Assembly (NCBI RefSeq): GCF_000716605.1
Contig: NZ_JNXE01000014.1
Span: forward strand, 124,001-188,000
DNA from: Streptomyces sp. NRRL F-525
GTDB lineage: Bacteria > Actinomycetota > Actinomycetes > Streptomycetales > Streptomycetaceae
Direction: 5' to 3'
DNA length: 64,000 bases
Shown here: piece by piece, positions 44,165-54,896 of the stretch
How the letters are laid out: each line of letters opens with the position of its first letter
Position numbering within the stretch: the stretch's first letter is position 1
The notes under the pieces: model-generated
What the model was told of the DNA's origin: nothing
Seen by the model: only the letters and a program-made list of their open reading frames with translations
Database searches by the model: none
Position numbers and translations under genes: made by a program

Positions 44165-44170
44165 GTACGC
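44165..44170 (+). promoter_or_regulatory. Candidate rsmB -10 element
   Basis: TACGCT (44165-44170) fits TAnnnT, 40 bases before the GTG of rsmB; GGAG lies at 44197-44200. Confidence 0.4.
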
Positions 44171-44210
44171 TGGGTGCACATCTCAGCCAGAAATCCGGAG
44201 CACCTTTTTC

Positions 44211-45629
44211 GTGAGCGAGCAGTCCCCGCGACCCCGTAAGCCCGGCAAGCCCTACCGTCGGCCGCAGAAGGACCCCGTCCGTTTCCTCGCCTTCGAGGCG
44301 TTGCGGGCCGTGGACGAGCGGGACGCGTACGCCAACCTCGTTCTGCCGCCGCTGCTGCGGAAGGCGCGCGAGAAGGGCGACTTCGACGCCCGGGACGCCG
44401 CGCTCGCGACCGAGTTGGTGTACGGGACGCTGCGCAAGCAGGGGACCTACGACGCGATCATCGCCTCGTGCGTCGACCGGCCGCTGCGTGAGGTCGACCC
44501 GCCGGTGCTGGACGTGCTGAGCCTTGGGGTGCACCAGTTGCTCGGGACGCGGATCCCGACGCACGCCGCCGTGTCCGCCTCCGTCGAACTCGCCCGGGTC
44601 GTCCTCGGCGACGGGCGGGCCAAGTTCGTCAACGCCGTGCTGCGGAAGGTCGCGCAGGACGACCTCGACACCTGGATCGAACGGGTCGCGCCGCCCTACG
44701 ACGACGACCCCGAGGACAACCTCGCCATCGTGCACTCGCACCCGCGCTGGGTCGTCTCCGCGCTGTGGGACTCGCTCGGCGGTGGGCGTGCCGGTATCGA
44801 GGACCTGCTGGAGGCCGACAACGAACGGCCCGAGGTGACCCTGGTCGCCCGGCCCGGCCGGTCCACCACCGAGGAACTGCTCCGCGAGGAGGCCGCGGTG
44901 CCGGGGCGCTGGTCGCCGTACGCCGTGCGGCTCAGCGAGGGCGGGGAGCCCGGGGCCGTGGAAGCGGTGAAGGAAGGGCGTGCGGGCGTGCAGGACGAGG
45001 GCAGTCAGCTGGTCGCTCTCGCGCTGGCCAACGCGCCCCTCGACGGGCCGGACGAGAAGTGGCTCGACGGGTGTGCCGGTCCCGGTGGCAAGGCCGCGCT
45101 GCTCGCCGCCGTGGCCGCCGAGCGCGGGGCGATGCTCCTCGCCTCCGAGAAGGCGCCGCACCGGGCAGGGCTGGTGGCGAAGTCCCTTGCCGGGAACCCG
45201 GGTCCGTACCAGGTCATCGCCGCCGACGGGACCCGGCCGCCGTGGCGTCCCGGGAGCTTCGACCGCGTCCTGATGGATGTGCCGTGTACCGGGCTCGGTG
45301 CCCTGCGCCGTCGCCCCGAGGCCCGTTGGCGGCGCCGCCCGGAGGACCTCGAAGGCTTCGCGCCCCTGCAACGCGACCTGTTGGGCACCGCGCTTGAATC
45401 CGTGCGCGTCGGCGGTGTCGTCGGTTACGCGACCTGCTCTCCGCACCTCGCCGAGACCCGGGCCGTCGTCGACGACATCCTCAAGCAGTACCCGCACACC
45501 GAACTGATCGACGCCCGCCCGCTCCTGCCCGACGTCCCGGCACTCGGCGCGGGCCCCGACGTACAGCTGTGGCCCCACCTGCACGGAACCGACGCGATGT
45601 ATCTGGCGCTGATCCGCCGGACCGGGTGA
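44211..45629 (+). CDS. rsmB: 16S rRNA (cytosine-967-C5)-methyltransferase
   Basis: SAM-dependent m5C methyltransferase (472 aa). The NusB-like RNA-binding domain is at residues 20-150 (AFEALRAVDERDAYANLVLP, FVNAVLRKV). The Rossmann domain shows LDGCAGPGGKAALLA, the catalytic MDVPCTGLGALRRRPEARWRR (PC motif) and ATCSPHLAE with the second cysteine. Start GTG 44211; upstream frames cross the repeat block. fmt-rsmB is a common pair. Confidence 0.96.
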   Translation: MSEQSPRPRKPGKPYRRPQKDPVRFLAFEALRAVDERDAYANLVLPPLLRKAREKGDFDARDAALATELVYGTLRKQGTYDAIIASCVDRPLREVDPPVLDVLSLGVHQLLGTRIPTHAAVSASVELARVVLGDGRAKFVNAVLRKVAQDDLDTWIERVAPPYDDDPEDNLAIVHSHPRWVVSALWDSLGGGRAGIEDLLEADNERPEVTLVARPGRSTTEELLREEAAVPGRWSPYAVRLSEGGEPGAVEAVKEGRAGVQDEGSQLVALALANAPLDGPDEKWLDGCAGPGGKAALLAAVAAERGAMLLASEKAPHRAGLVAKSLAGNPGPYQVIAADGTRPPWRPGSFDRVLMDVPCTGLGALRRRPEARWRRRPEDLEGFAPLQRDLLGTALESVRVGGVVGYATCSPHLAETRAVVDDILKQYPHTELIDARPLLPDVPALGAGPDVQLWPHLHGTDAMYLALIRRTG

Positions 45630-45775
45630 CCTGACGGCCGCACGGGGCTCGGTGCGCTGTTCGGCATGCCAACTACCGCCACCCACCCCGCCGCCGTTGT
45701 CCCAGCGCGCCCGAACAGGCATCGCGGTCGGTCTCCAGCCGGGCACCGCTCCCCGGCCCGCTCGCACCCCCGCCG

Positions 45776-46948
45776 TCACCCCACGCGCTGAAGCGCCTCC
45801 CGCGTCAGGTCGGCAAGGGTCGGATACCCGTCGACCGCCATGATCAGGTCGGCCTCCGCGAGGAGGGAGCGGAGGACGTGGACGATGCCGTCCGTGCCGC
45901 CGAGGGCGAGGCCGTAGGCGTAGGGGCGGCCGATGCCTACGGCGGTGGCGCCCAGGGCGATGGCCTTGACGATGTCGGCGCCGCTGCGGATGCCGGAGTC
46001 GAACAGGACCGGGAGGCCGTCCGCCGCCTCGACCACGGCGGGGAGCGCGTCCAGGGCGGGGAGGCCGCCGTTGGCCTGGCGGCCGCCGTGGTTGGAGCAG
46101 TAGACGCCGTCCACGCCTCCGTCCTTCGCGCGGCGTACGTCCTCGGGGTGGCAGATGCCCTTGACGATCAGGGGGAGGTCGGTGAGGGACCGTAGCCAGG
46201 GGAGGTCGTCCCAGGTGAGGGGGTTGCCGAAGAGCTGGGTCCAGAGGAGGACCGCGGACTGGGGGTCCTCCTCCGGGGTGCGGGGGAGGCGGGCGCGGAA
46301 GACCGGGTCGCTGGTGTAGTTGGCGAGGCAATGGCCGCGCAGCTGGGGGAAGTTGGCGGTGGACAGGTCGCGGGGGCGCCAGCCGGTGACCCAGGTGTCC
46401 AGGGTGACCACGATGCCCTTGTAGCCCGCCTGTTCCGCGCGCTGGACGAGGCTCGCGGCGAGGTCCTTGTCGGTGGGGGTGTAGAGCTGGAACAGGCCCG
46501 GTGTGTCGCCGAACTCGCCGGCCACCTCCTCCAGCGGGTCGACCGTCAGCGTGGAGGCGACCATCGGAACTCCCGTGCGTGCGGCGGCCCTCGCGGTCGC
46601 CAGGTCGCCGTGGCCGTCCTGGGCGCACAGGCCGATGACGCCGATCGGGGTCATGAAGACGGGGGAGGGCAGCCGCATCCCGAACAGGTCGACGGACAGG
46701 TCGCGTTCGGCCGCGCCGACGAACATGCGGGGGACCAGGCCCCAGTGGTCGAAGGCGGTGACGTTGGCCCGCTGGGTGCGTTCGTCTCCGGCGCCGCCCG
46801 CGACGTACGACCACACGGAGGGCGGCAGCGCGGAGCTCGCTCGGTCCTCCAGTTCCGCGAAGGCCATGGGGTAGGACGGCACGATGCCGCCGAGCCCGTT
46901 CAGGTAGATCTCGTTCTGGTAGGAGCCGAACGGCTGTCCCGTGCCCAT
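45776..46948 (-). CDS. Lactate 2-monooxygenase (FMN alpha-hydroxy acid oxidase)
   Basis: FMN enzyme (390 aa) that in the mycobacterial type oxidises L-lactate to acetate, CO2 and water. It matches that enzyme along its length: [51 protein letters not shown] with the catalytic His, [14 protein letters not shown] and [16 protein letters not shown]. Start ATG 46948 ([15 protein letters not shown]). It lies opposite rpe in a divergent gap that contains a dispersed repeat. Substrate could also be another 2-hydroxy acid. Confidence 0.85.
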   Translation of the reverse strand: MGTGQPFGSYQNEIYLNGLGGIVPSYPMAFAELEDRASSALPPSVWSYVAGGAGDERTQRANVTAFDHWGLVPRMFVGAAERDLSVDLFGMRLPSPVFMTPIGVIGLCAQDGHGDLATARAAARTGVPMVASTLTVDPLEEVAGEFGDTPGLFQLYTPTDKDLAASLVQRAEQAGYKGIVVTLDTWVTGWRPRDLSTANFPQLRGHCLANYTSDPVFRARLPRTPEEDPQSAVLLWTQLFGNPLTWDDLPWLRSLTDLPLIVKGICHPEDVRRAKDGGVDGVYCSNHGGRQANGGLPALDALPAVVEAADGLPVLFDSGIRSGADIVKAIALGATAVGIGRPYAYGLALGGTDGIVHVLRSLLAEADLIMAVDGYPTLADLTREALQRVG

Positions 46949-47024
46949 GCCATCTCCCTCTGCGCTGAGGTGCCGGATTCTCGCACCCCGGGTCAGGCGG
47001 AGGGTGTCGCGGGGGCCGGCCGAC

Positions 47025-47060
47025 AAGGGGCGCGGGGAACGGCGCGACCAGCCACGGCGA
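47025..47060 (+). repeat. Dispersed 28-nt repeat, copy 2
   Basis: Core GGGGCGCGGGGAAC from 47027, then G where the other copies have T, then GCGCGACCAGCC. Unlike the others it lies in the divergent region between the oxidase and rpe, so it is not simply a terminator. Confidence 0.75.
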
Positions 47061-47136
47061 ACCGGCACCCGAAATCCCACGGCATCCACAACGGACCGAT
47101 GCGGCTAACCCCCGGAGGGCATGGCAGGCTTGGGGC

Positions 47137-47823
47137 ATGCCCGTGCAGATCAACCCCAGCATCCTGTCCGCCGACTTCGCCCGCCTGGCCGAAGAGGCGA
47201 AGGCGGTAGAAGGAGCCGACTGGCTCCACGTGGACGTCATGGACAACCACTTCGTCCCGAACCTCACCCTCGGCGTACCGGTCGTAGAGTCGCTGGCCCG
47301 GGCGACGGACACCCCGCTGGACTGCCATCTGATGATCGAGGACGCCGATCGCTGGGCGCCGCAGTACGTCGAGGCGGGTGCCTCCTCCGTCACCTTCCAC
47401 GTCGAGGCGGCCGGTGCGCCGGTGCGGCTGGCCCGTGAGATTCGGGCCAAGGGAGCGCGCGCGTCCATGGCGCTGAAGCCCGCGACGCCGATCGAGCCGT
47501 ACGAGGATCTGCTCCCCGAACTCGACATGTTGCTGATCATGACCGTGGAGCCGGGCTTCGGTGGCCAGTCGTTCCTCGACATCATGCTGCCGAAGATCCG
47601 GCGCACCCGTGAGCTGATCAAGAAGCACGGACTGGAGCTGTGGCTGCAGGTCGACGGGGGAGTTTCGGCCGCGACGATCGAGCGCTGCGCGGACGCGGGC
47701 GCGGACGTGTTCGTCGCCGGTTCGGCGGTCTACGGGGCATCCGACCCGGCCGCGGCGGTACGTGCACTGCGCACGCAGGCGGAGGGGGCCACCGGCAAGG
47801 CATCCTGGGCGTGCGACCACTGA
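47137..47823 (+). CDS. rpe: Ribulose-phosphate 3-epimerase
   Basis: Pentose-phosphate epimerase (228 aa). [16 protein letters not shown], the catalytic His and Asp in [22 protein letters not shown] and [12 protein letters not shown] are intact; [14 protein letters not shown] carries the last Asp. It precedes a SorC regulator that may control sugar metabolism. Confidence 0.96.
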   Translation: MPVQINPSILSADFARLAEEAKAVEGADWLHVDVMDNHFVPNLTLGVPVVESLARATDTPLDCHLMIEDADRWAPQYVEAGASSVTFHVEAAGAPVRLAREIRAKGARASMALKPATPIEPYEDLLPELDMLLIMTVEPGFGGQSFLDIMLPKIRRTRELIKKHGLELWLQVDGGVSAATIERCADAGADVFVAGSAVYGASDPAAAVRALRTQAEGATGKASWACDH

Positions 47824-47925
47824 GCGGCAGGTATGTGAACGGCGGCCATCAAGGCTGATCAAGTGCGCCGGATCTGCAAGGATGAACGGCGAATCCAGAG
47901 TGTGAACAGCAGTGAGGAGATCGCC

Positions 47926-48948
47926 GTGTCGGGTATGTCGGCGGGCCGGTCAGCCATGCGGATGGGACCCGCAGAGCTGGTGCAGGCGGCGGCCATGGCC
48001 CGCCGCTTCTACCTCGAGGGCAAGTCCAAGATCCAGATCGCGGAGGAGTTCGGCGTCAGCCGCTTCAAGGTGGCCCGGGTCCTGGAGACCGCTCTCGAAC
48101 GGGATCTCGTACGGATCGAGATCCGAGTACCGGCCGAACTGGACGCGGAGCGCTCGGACGCGCTGCGTGCCCGGTACGGCCTGAGGCACGCCGTCGTGGT
48201 CGAGTCCCCGGCCGAGGTCAGCGAGGAGTCGCCCGATCCCGAGAACCTCGGGGAGGTCGCGGCCGACCTGCTCGGCGAGCTGGTCAACGAAGGCGATGTG
48301 CTCGGCCTGGCCTGGGGCCGGTCCACCATCCACATGGCGGCCGCCCTCGACCGGCTGCCGCCCTGCACGGTGGTCCAGCTGACGGGCGTGTACGACGCCG
48401 GGACCGCCGAGCGCGGCTCGGTCGAGGCCGTACGGCGGGCCGCGCAGGTGTCGGGCGGCGACGCCCACCCCATCTACGCGCCGATGCTGCTGCCGGACGC
48501 GGCCACCGCAGAAGCGTTGCGCCACCAGACGGGGATCGCCCGGGCCTTCGAGTACTTCGACAAGGTCACGGTCGCCTGCGTCTCCATCGGCTCCTGGGAG
48601 CCGGGCATCTCGACGGTCTACGACATGCTCAGCGACGAGGAGCGGGCGCACTACTCGTCCTTCGGTGTCGCCGCCGAGACGTCCGCGCACCTCTTCGACG
48701 CCGAGGGCCGCCGGGTCGGCCGGGACTTGGGCGAGCGGTGCATCACCGTCAAGGCGGACCAGTTGCGCCGTATCCCCGAGGTCGTCGCGATCGCGGGCGG
48801 GCAGCGGAAGGCGGCGGCGATCGACGCGGTGCTGCGGTCCGGTCTGGTCACCAGCCTGGTGACGGACACCGCGGCGGCCGACTACCTGATGACGGCCGGC
48901 TCACCGCCGAAGTCGGCGCTCAGCCGGACGGACCCCGACGGGATCTGA
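47926..48948 (+). CDS. SorC/DeoR-like sugar-responsive transcriptional regulator
   Basis: Regulator of 340 aa. N-terminal HTH GKSKIQIAEEFGVSRFKVARVL (residues 30-50), then a SorC sugar-binding domain (LGLAWGRSTIHMAAAL, VQLTGVYDAG, VAIAGGQRKAAAIDAVLRSG). Effector probably a phosphosugar. GTG 47926 has GAGGAG 6 bases upstream; GTG 47902 would add 8 residues. It follows rpe by about 100 bases and could regulate it. Confidence 0.88.
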   Translation: MSGMSAGRSAMRMGPAELVQAAAMARRFYLEGKSKIQIAEEFGVSRFKVARVLETALERDLVRIEIRVPAELDAERSDALRARYGLRHAVVVESPAEVSEESPDPENLGEVAADLLGELVNEGDVLGLAWGRSTIHMAAALDRLPPCTVVQLTGVYDAGTAERGSVEAVRRAAQVSGGDAHPIYAPMLLPDAATAEALRHQTGIARAFEYFDKVTVACVSIGSWEPGISTVYDMLSDEERAHYSSFGVAAETSAHLFDAEGRRVGRDLGERCITVKADQLRRIPEVVAIAGGQRKAAAIDAVLRSGLVTSLVTDTAAADYLMTAGSPPKSALSRTDPDGI

Positions 48949-48998
48949 CGGACCCTGACAACAGGCCTTGAGGGGTCGGCCGTGGCAGCATCGGGCGC

Positions 48999-49385
48999 AT
49001 GCTGCTGCGGTTCGTCCCCCGAGTGCTTCTCGCCTGCCGGGTTCTTCTCGTCTGTCTGGCCGGACTGCTGCCGGTCGGCTGTTCCTCTACGGCCACCAGC
49101 GGTACCGACGCCAGTAGCGTCAAGCTCTCCCAACTCCCCGCCGAGGCACGGCAGACCGTCGCCCTCATCGACAAGGGCGGACCCTTCCCGTACGCCAAGG
49201 ACGGGGTCGTCTTCGGGAACTACGAGAAGCTGCTGCCCCAGCAAAAGCGCGGCTACTACCACGAATACACCGTCAGGACGCCGGGCTCGCGCGATCGCGG
49301 GGCCCGGCGCATTGTCACCGGGCAGGACGGCGAGATCTACTACACCGATGATCACTACAAGTCGTTCAGGACGGTACTGAGATGA
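48999..49385 (+). CDS. Secreted guanyl-specific ribonuclease, RNase Sa-like
   Basis: Extracellular RNase (128 aa) of the Sa/T1 type. A signal peptide (VLLACRVLLVCLAGLLP) ends before C28 in PVGCSS; the residue at -3 is Pro, so the lipobox is non-standard. The RNase Sa fold is clear: GPFPYAKDGVVFGNYE, catalytic Glu in YYHEYTV, Arg in RGARRIVTG and His in YTDDHYKSF. The two cysteines that form the RNase Sa disulfide are absent. ATGA overlap with the inhibitor gene. Confidence 0.88.
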   Translation: MLLRFVPRVLLACRVLLVCLAGLLPVGCSSTATSGTDASSVKLSQLPAEARQTVALIDKGGPFPYAKDGVVFGNYEKLLPQQKRGYYHEYTVRTPGSRDRGARRIVTGQDGEIYYTDDHYKSFRTVLR

Positions 49386-49699
49386 CGGAGCTCGCGGTCA
49401 CGCTCGACCTCGACGGGGTCACGGACAAGGCCGGCCTGATGGACCGCTGTGCCCGTGCGCTGTCCCTGCCCGACTGGTTCGGCCGGAACTGGGACGCCCT
49501 CGCCGACAGCCTCGGCGACCACACCGTGTGGCCCGAGGGCGCGGTGGAGCGGGGGCTGCTGGTCGTCGTACGGAACTGGCAGCCGTACGCCAAGGCGCGG
49601 CCCGACGAGTGGGAGACTGCCGTCGGTGTCTTCGGGGACGCGGTCGACGCGACGTCGGAGCTTTCCGTCGTGCTCGCGCTGGGCGGAGCCGGGCGCTAG
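49382..49699 (+). CDS. Barstar-type ribonuclease inhibitor
   Basis: Cytoplasmic protein inhibitor (105 aa) for the adjacent RNase. The inhibitory helix LPDWFGRNWDALADSLGD matches barstar, where an Asp fills the RNase active site. It is co-translated with the nuclease gene, so the cell is protected before export. A normal length barstar with no signal peptide. Confidence 0.9.
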   Translation: MTELAVTLDLDGVTDKAGLMDRCARALSLPDWFGRNWDALADSLGDHTVWPEGAVERGLLVVVRNWQPYAKARPDEWETAVGVFGDAVDATSELSVVLALGGAGR

Positions 49700-49734
49700 C
49701 CCGATTGTCCGAGGCGGCTGGCAGAGTGTTCGGT

Positions 49735-50346
49735 ATGGAGCAACAGGAGCAGCGCACGTCGGTTCGGCTCGTGGTCGTGGACCCGGACCTCGAAGCGCAG
49801 TGCGACCGGGTGGAAGAGCACTTGCTGGCGCCCCTGGCCGAGATCGTCGGGGGAGCGGGTGGGCACCCGCTGTTCGCGGACGGGCTCGCCGTCTTCCGGC
49901 GGGTGCGGGAGGCACTGGCCGACGCGGTGGCGCGGGGGCCCAAGGTGTGGTCGCCGAACGGCCGTTGGGAGCACGAGGGTCTGCGCATCGTCGAACTGCC
50001 CACGGAGGACACGGACTTGCTGTACGCGCTGCTGCGCGAGTTGTCCGGACTCCTCGTGGCCCCGCCCGATCTGCCCGACCCCTCCGGCGTCGTGGCCACC
50101 GTTCGCGGCACCGTCCTCACGCCCGAGAAGACCGCCGTCGGCCTGGTCGGCGCGCTGGCGCGGGTGCTGTCCCTGGTGGACCTCACGCCCGACGCCGACA
50201 CGGCCACCCTCTTCGCGGCGATCGAGGCGGCCGGCGGCGAGGACGTGAGACTCGGCTACGGGCAGGACGAGGCGTGGCAGCGCCTCGCCCACCGGCTCAC
50301 GATGCTGCTGACCGAGTCGGCTCCCTTGCATCGCTTCCTGTACTGA
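49735..50346 (+). CDS. Conserved hypothetical cytoplasmic protein
   Basis: Protein of 203 aa that I do not recognise. It is mixed alpha/beta with VRLVVVDPDLEAQCDRVEEHLL at the start, a middle helix AVFRRVREALADAV and a C-terminal AWQRLAHRLTMLLTES. No signal peptide, membrane segment or metal motif. It follows the RNase/barstar pair on the same strand but with a 35-base gap. ATG 49735. Confidence 0.65.
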   Translation: MEQQEQRTSVRLVVVDPDLEAQCDRVEEHLLAPLAEIVGGAGGHPLFADGLAVFRRVREALADAVARGPKVWSPNGRWEHEGLRIVELPTEDTDLLYALLRELSGLLVAPPDLPDPSGVVATVRGTVLTPEKTAVGLVGALARVLSLVDLTPDADTATLFAAIEAAGGEDVRLGYGQDEAWQRLAHRLTMLLTESAPLHRFLY

Positions 50347-50358
50347 ACTGCCTTTGAA

Positions 50359-51987
50359 TCAGCGCGAGTTGCGCCTGCGGCGGGCGACGAGCAGGGCCGC
50401 CGAGCCCAGCACCACGGCCCCGCCCGCCGCGCTGGCGATGAGGGCCATGGGGCCCGTGCCCGTGTGCGGCAGCGTGCCGCCGGGCGCGGCCGTCGCGGTC
50501 GGTGTGGCCGACGTACCGCCTGACGCTCCCGGGGTGGGGGACGTGCCGGACGTCGGCGAGGACGCGGATGCGCTCGACGTCGGGGACGCGGCCGCCTTGT
50601 CGAAGGCGAACGTCACGCTGTCGTTGGCGGTGTTCCGGTCGTGGAGGGCGATGCCCGCCGGGCCGGGGCGTACGGTCGCCGTGCCCTTGGCTCCGGTGTA
50701 GTCCTTGGCCGGCTTCACCCACAGCACGAACAGCTGGCTCTTCCCGGCGGCGACACCGCGCGGCACGGGGCAGACGTAGTGCCGGTGGCCCGCCGCGAAG
50801 GGGGCCGTCTTCGTGTCGCTGACCCAGAGGAAGCACTCGCCGTAGGGGCCGTCCTCCCCCTCCTCGAAGGCGTTGCCGGTCGCGACCGTGCCCTTGGGCA
50901 GGACCACGTCGAGCAGGGCGACGGCCTTGTTGCCGACGCCGTACGCGGAGGCCGGGCCGTGGTTCACGGCGTTGAGGGTCAGGGTCCACTGGCCGGCCGT
51001 GCCGCGGGGTGTCACCGCGGCGGTGGCCGCGAGGTCCGCGGAGCTGTCGGCCGAGACGCGGACCTGGCCCGTGGCGCCGCTCTCGAAGCCGTTTCCCGCA
51101 CCGGACGCGGGCACCAGGGTGAGCGCGGGCCCGGTGCCCGGGTAGCTGCCACCACCCGGGTCCACACCGGGCTTCAGGAGCTCGGCCGAGTAGTCGGTCA
51201 CGGCGGTGAGGACGTGCTGGCCGACCGTCGCGGTCAGCGGGCTGCTCAGCTCGACGGTGGCGCCCGCGGCGACTGGGGCCGTGAAGACGCAGGTGACGGA
51301 CGCCTGGCTGCCGGGTTCGACGGGGTCGTCGCCGTCGCCGTAGGCGCAGTTGGAGAACTTCCGGTCGAAGACCAGCCCGCCCACCTCCTCCCAGCGCAGC
51401 ATGATGCGGCGGTCCGTGGCCAGGTCGCCGGTGTTGCGCAGCCGGAGCGGGAGCTCGATCCGGGACCCGAGCTTGGCGTGCGTCACGTCCGGGACCTTGC
51501 CGACGACCAGGTCGGGGACGCCGACGACCACCTTCGCCTCCGCGGTGGCACCGGTGCCGTGGTCCGCGCTGACGGTGTACTTGAGCGTGCCGGTGGCGCC
51601 GACCGCGGCGCCCGCGTCCGCCCGCACGGTGAAGTCGACGTACGGCTGCTGGGCGGTGTCCTTGTTGACGCAGGTGAAGACCTGCCCGGCGGCCGTGCAC
51701 CTCGGGTCGTCGACCGTGACGCTCGCGATGCCGGACAGGTCCCGGGCATCGATGACGAGCGTCTCGTTCGTCTGCAGGGGGACGTTCGCCCCGCCGTCGT
51801 AGAACGTCCAGCCCACGTGGACCGACTGCGCGGACGCCCCCACGTTGAGCTGCTTGTCCGCGTCGATCACGGCGTAGGACTGCGTCGGCAGGGGGGAGGG
51901 ACTGGCGGCCAGGGCCGCGGATCCTGGTGCGAGGGTGAGCACCACGGCGGCCAGCGCCGTCCCCAGCACCGTGCGGTGGGAAGTCAT
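50359..51987 (-). CDS. Sortase-anchored cell-surface protein (LPHTG)
   Basis: Secreted surface protein of 542 aa. Signal peptide at residues 1-29 (TALAAVVLTLAPGSAALAAS). The body is a long beta-rich region with repeated Ig-like segments (VPDLVVGKVPDVTHAKLGSR, VTPRGTAGQWTLTLNAVNHG), with several paired cysteines. A Ser/Thr/Pro spacer (SPTSSASASSPTSGTSP) leads to LPHTG, a membrane helix and the RRRR tail. No enzyme motif. Possible adhesin or wall protein. Confidence 0.87.
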   Translation of the reverse strand: MTSHRTVLGTALAAVVLTLAPGSAALAASPSPLPTQSYAVIDADKQLNVGASAQSVHVGWTFYDGGANVPLQTNETLVIDARDLSGIASVTVDDPRCTAAGQVFTCVNKDTAQQPYVDFTVRADAGAAVGATGTLKYTVSADHGTGATAEAKVVVGVPDLVVGKVPDVTHAKLGSRIELPLRLRNTGDLATDRRIMLRWEEVGGLVFDRKFSNCAYGDGDDPVEPGSQASVTCVFTAPVAAGATVELSSPLTATVGQHVLTAVTDYSAELLKPGVDPGGGSYPGTGPALTLVPASGAGNGFESGATGQVRVSADSSADLAATAAVTPRGTAGQWTLTLNAVNHGPASAYGVGNKAVALLDVVLPKGTVATGNAFEEGEDGPYGECFLWVSDTKTAPFAAGHRHYVCPVPRGVAAGKSQLFVLWVKPAKDYTGAKGTATVRPGPAGIALHDRNTANDSVTFAFDKAAASPTSSASASSPTSGTSPTPGASGGTSATPTATAAPGGTLPHTGTGPMALIASAAGGAVVLGSAALLVARRRRNSR

Positions 51988-52150
51988 GCCCGTTCGATAC
52001 GTGAGGTGTCCCGAAGGTTGCCCCCATGTGAATCACGGATTCGTTTGGGCGTTCCTCCAGGGAGGCCGTCGACCTGCCTGGACGATGATCCGAGGCATGG
52101 CATTACGCCCGACATGGGACAATGAAGTACGTGCTCCTCCCCCTGGCTGA

Positions 52151-53635
<1,485 letters not shown>

Positions 53636-53652
53636 CCAACTCGCCTTGCTGC

Positions 53653-53690
53653 GGCCCCTGTTGTCCCGGCCCCCGGGATATTCAGGGGCC
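53653..53690 (+). terminator. guaB1 terminator
   Basis: GGCCCCTG (53653-53660) pairs with CAGGGGCC (53683-53690), with TCCCGG and CCGGGA pairing within. Confidence 0.65.
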
Positions 53691-53722
53691 GTCGGCGTGT
53701 CCGGGGTCCTACCGTCGGGGGC

Positions 53723-54238
53723 ATGGAGATAGCCGTGTGCAGGGCCGAGGACATCGCCGTACTGGACCGCCTCCTGCCGTCGTACAGCGTCGACGGCAAC
53801 CACCGGGCTCGGTTCGCGCGGCAGGAGGCCGGGGAGAGCACCTACCTGATCCCCTGGCTCGACGGTCGTCCCGTCGGGCACGCGGAGGTCCGTTGGACGG
53901 GGTGCGCGGCGCCCGAGGTGTCGGCGGGCTGCCCGGAGATCAACGGCCTGTTCGTCTGGCCGCAGGCGCTCCGCTCGCGGGGCATCGGTGCCGCCCTGGT
54001 CCGCGAGGCCGAGCGGCTGGCTCGCCTGCGCGGCATCGGCGTCATGGGCCTGGGCGTCGGCGACGGCAACCCGCGTGCCGCGGCGCTGTACGCGCGGCTC
54101 GGCTACCGGCCCACGGTCACGTACGTCGACCGTCACGCGCACCTCGACGCCGAGGGCGTGCGGCACGAGCATGCCGACCCCTGTGTGTTCCTGGTCAAGG
54201 AACTGCCGTCAGGCCCTCTTGACGTCAAGCGGCCTTGA
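53723..54238 (+). CDS. GNAT family acetyltransferase
   Basis: Acetyl-CoA-dependent transferase (171 aa). The coenzyme loop is ALRSRGIGAALVREAERLA, preceded by EINGLFVWP; the last strand is MGLGVGDGNPRAAALYARLGY. TACCGT at 53710-53715 is 7 bases from the ATG, so a leaderless message is likely. Substrate unknown. Confidence 0.9.
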   Translation: MEIAVCRAEDIAVLDRLLPSYSVDGNHRARFARQEAGESTYLIPWLDGRPVGHAEVRWTGCAAPEVSAGCPEINGLFVWPQALRSRGIGAALVREAERLARLRGIGVMGLGVGDGNPRAAALYARLGYRPTVTYVDRHAHLDAEGVRHEHADPCVFLVKELPSGPLDVKRP

Positions 54239-54247
54239 CGCAACGCT
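54218..54247 (+). promoter_or_regulatory. Promoter and palindromic operator of the HTH gene
   Basis: TTGACG (54219-54224), a 17-base spacer and AACGCT (54242-54247) make a promoter whose start would fall at the ATG (54254). The perfect 12-base palindrome CTTGACGTCAAG (54218-54229) covers its -35, so a repressor there would block transcription. Confidence 0.55.
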
Positions 54248-54253
54248 GCACCC

Positions 54254-54649
54254 ATGACCACACCCCAGAGCATCGAGCCCGAGCACACCCTCCTCACCGC
54301 GGTCGCCCGCCTCGACCACCTCCGCACCCGCGAGTCCCTCGCCGGCTTCGGCAGCGACGCCGAGGCGCTCGACCGGTCCGAGACGCTGGAACTGCTCGCC
54401 CTGACCGAGGTCGTCGCCCGCAAGGCCGCCTACGGCCGTCAGCTCACCGTCCGCGCGGCCCGCGAGGCCGGTGCCTCCTGGACGCAGATCGGGGCCGCGC
54501 TGGGGATGAGCAAGCAGGCGGCCTGGGAGGCGCACACGCGGTGGATCGACGCCCAGGCGGAGGTGTTCGGACAGCCCGGGCGGATCGGGTTCGACGAGGA
54601 GGACGTGGCCGCGGCACGGGCGCTCGCGGGGGAGCCGGACGAGGGCTGA
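54254..54649 (+). CDS. Small HTH DNA-binding protein
   Basis: Protein of 131 aa. Helical N-terminal half, then HTH ASWTQIGAALGMSKQAAWEAHTRW at about residues 80-100 and an acidic tail. The HTH resembles that in the protein at 42020. It has its own promoter with a palindromic operator, so autoregulation is possible. No cofactor domain. Confidence 0.78.
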   Translation: MTTPQSIEPEHTLLTAVARLDHLRTRESLAGFGSDAEALDRSETLELLALTEVVARKAAYGRQLTVRAAREAGASWTQIGAALGMSKQAAWEAHTRWIDAQAEVFGQPGRIGFDEEDVAAARALAGEPDEG

Positions 54650-54680
54650 CCAGGGCGTAGGTCGACGGTCGAGGCGATCG

Positions 54681-54797
54681 CGCAACGCTCGAAACCCGCC
54701 ACGCAACGAATCAACACCCGCGTCCCACGAACGCAACGATCTTGCGGAGACGCGCAAGGTTGCCGCATTACGGGCAGGACGCGCGGCCTCGTAAGGT
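54681..54797 (+). promoter_or_regulatory. Phased CGCAA operator array and promoter of the amino-acid permease gene
   Basis: CGCAACG occurs at 54681, 54702 and 54732 and CGCAAGG at 54753: spacings 21, 30 and 21 bases, i.e. two, three and two helical turns. An inverted CTTGCG (54741) pairs with CGCAAG (54753-54758). TAAGGT at 54792-54797 is the likely -10. The arrangement suits a multimeric Lrp/AsnC-type regulator, and such a gene follows the permease. Confidence 0.6.
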
Positions 54798-54896
54798 CGA
54801 GCGCTGTACCCAGCGCGCGGCAGGACCTCCGCTCGGCGGCCCTCTCCGTGCCGCCCGTCCCTGCCGCCGTGACCGGCAGCGACAAGGAGCCACCGC

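Noticed and set aside
43698..44210. Collagen-like N-terminal extension of rsmB
   Set aside because: The extension is repeat DNA; the protein family starts at GTG 44211, which has a ribosome-binding site and a promoter-like element before it.
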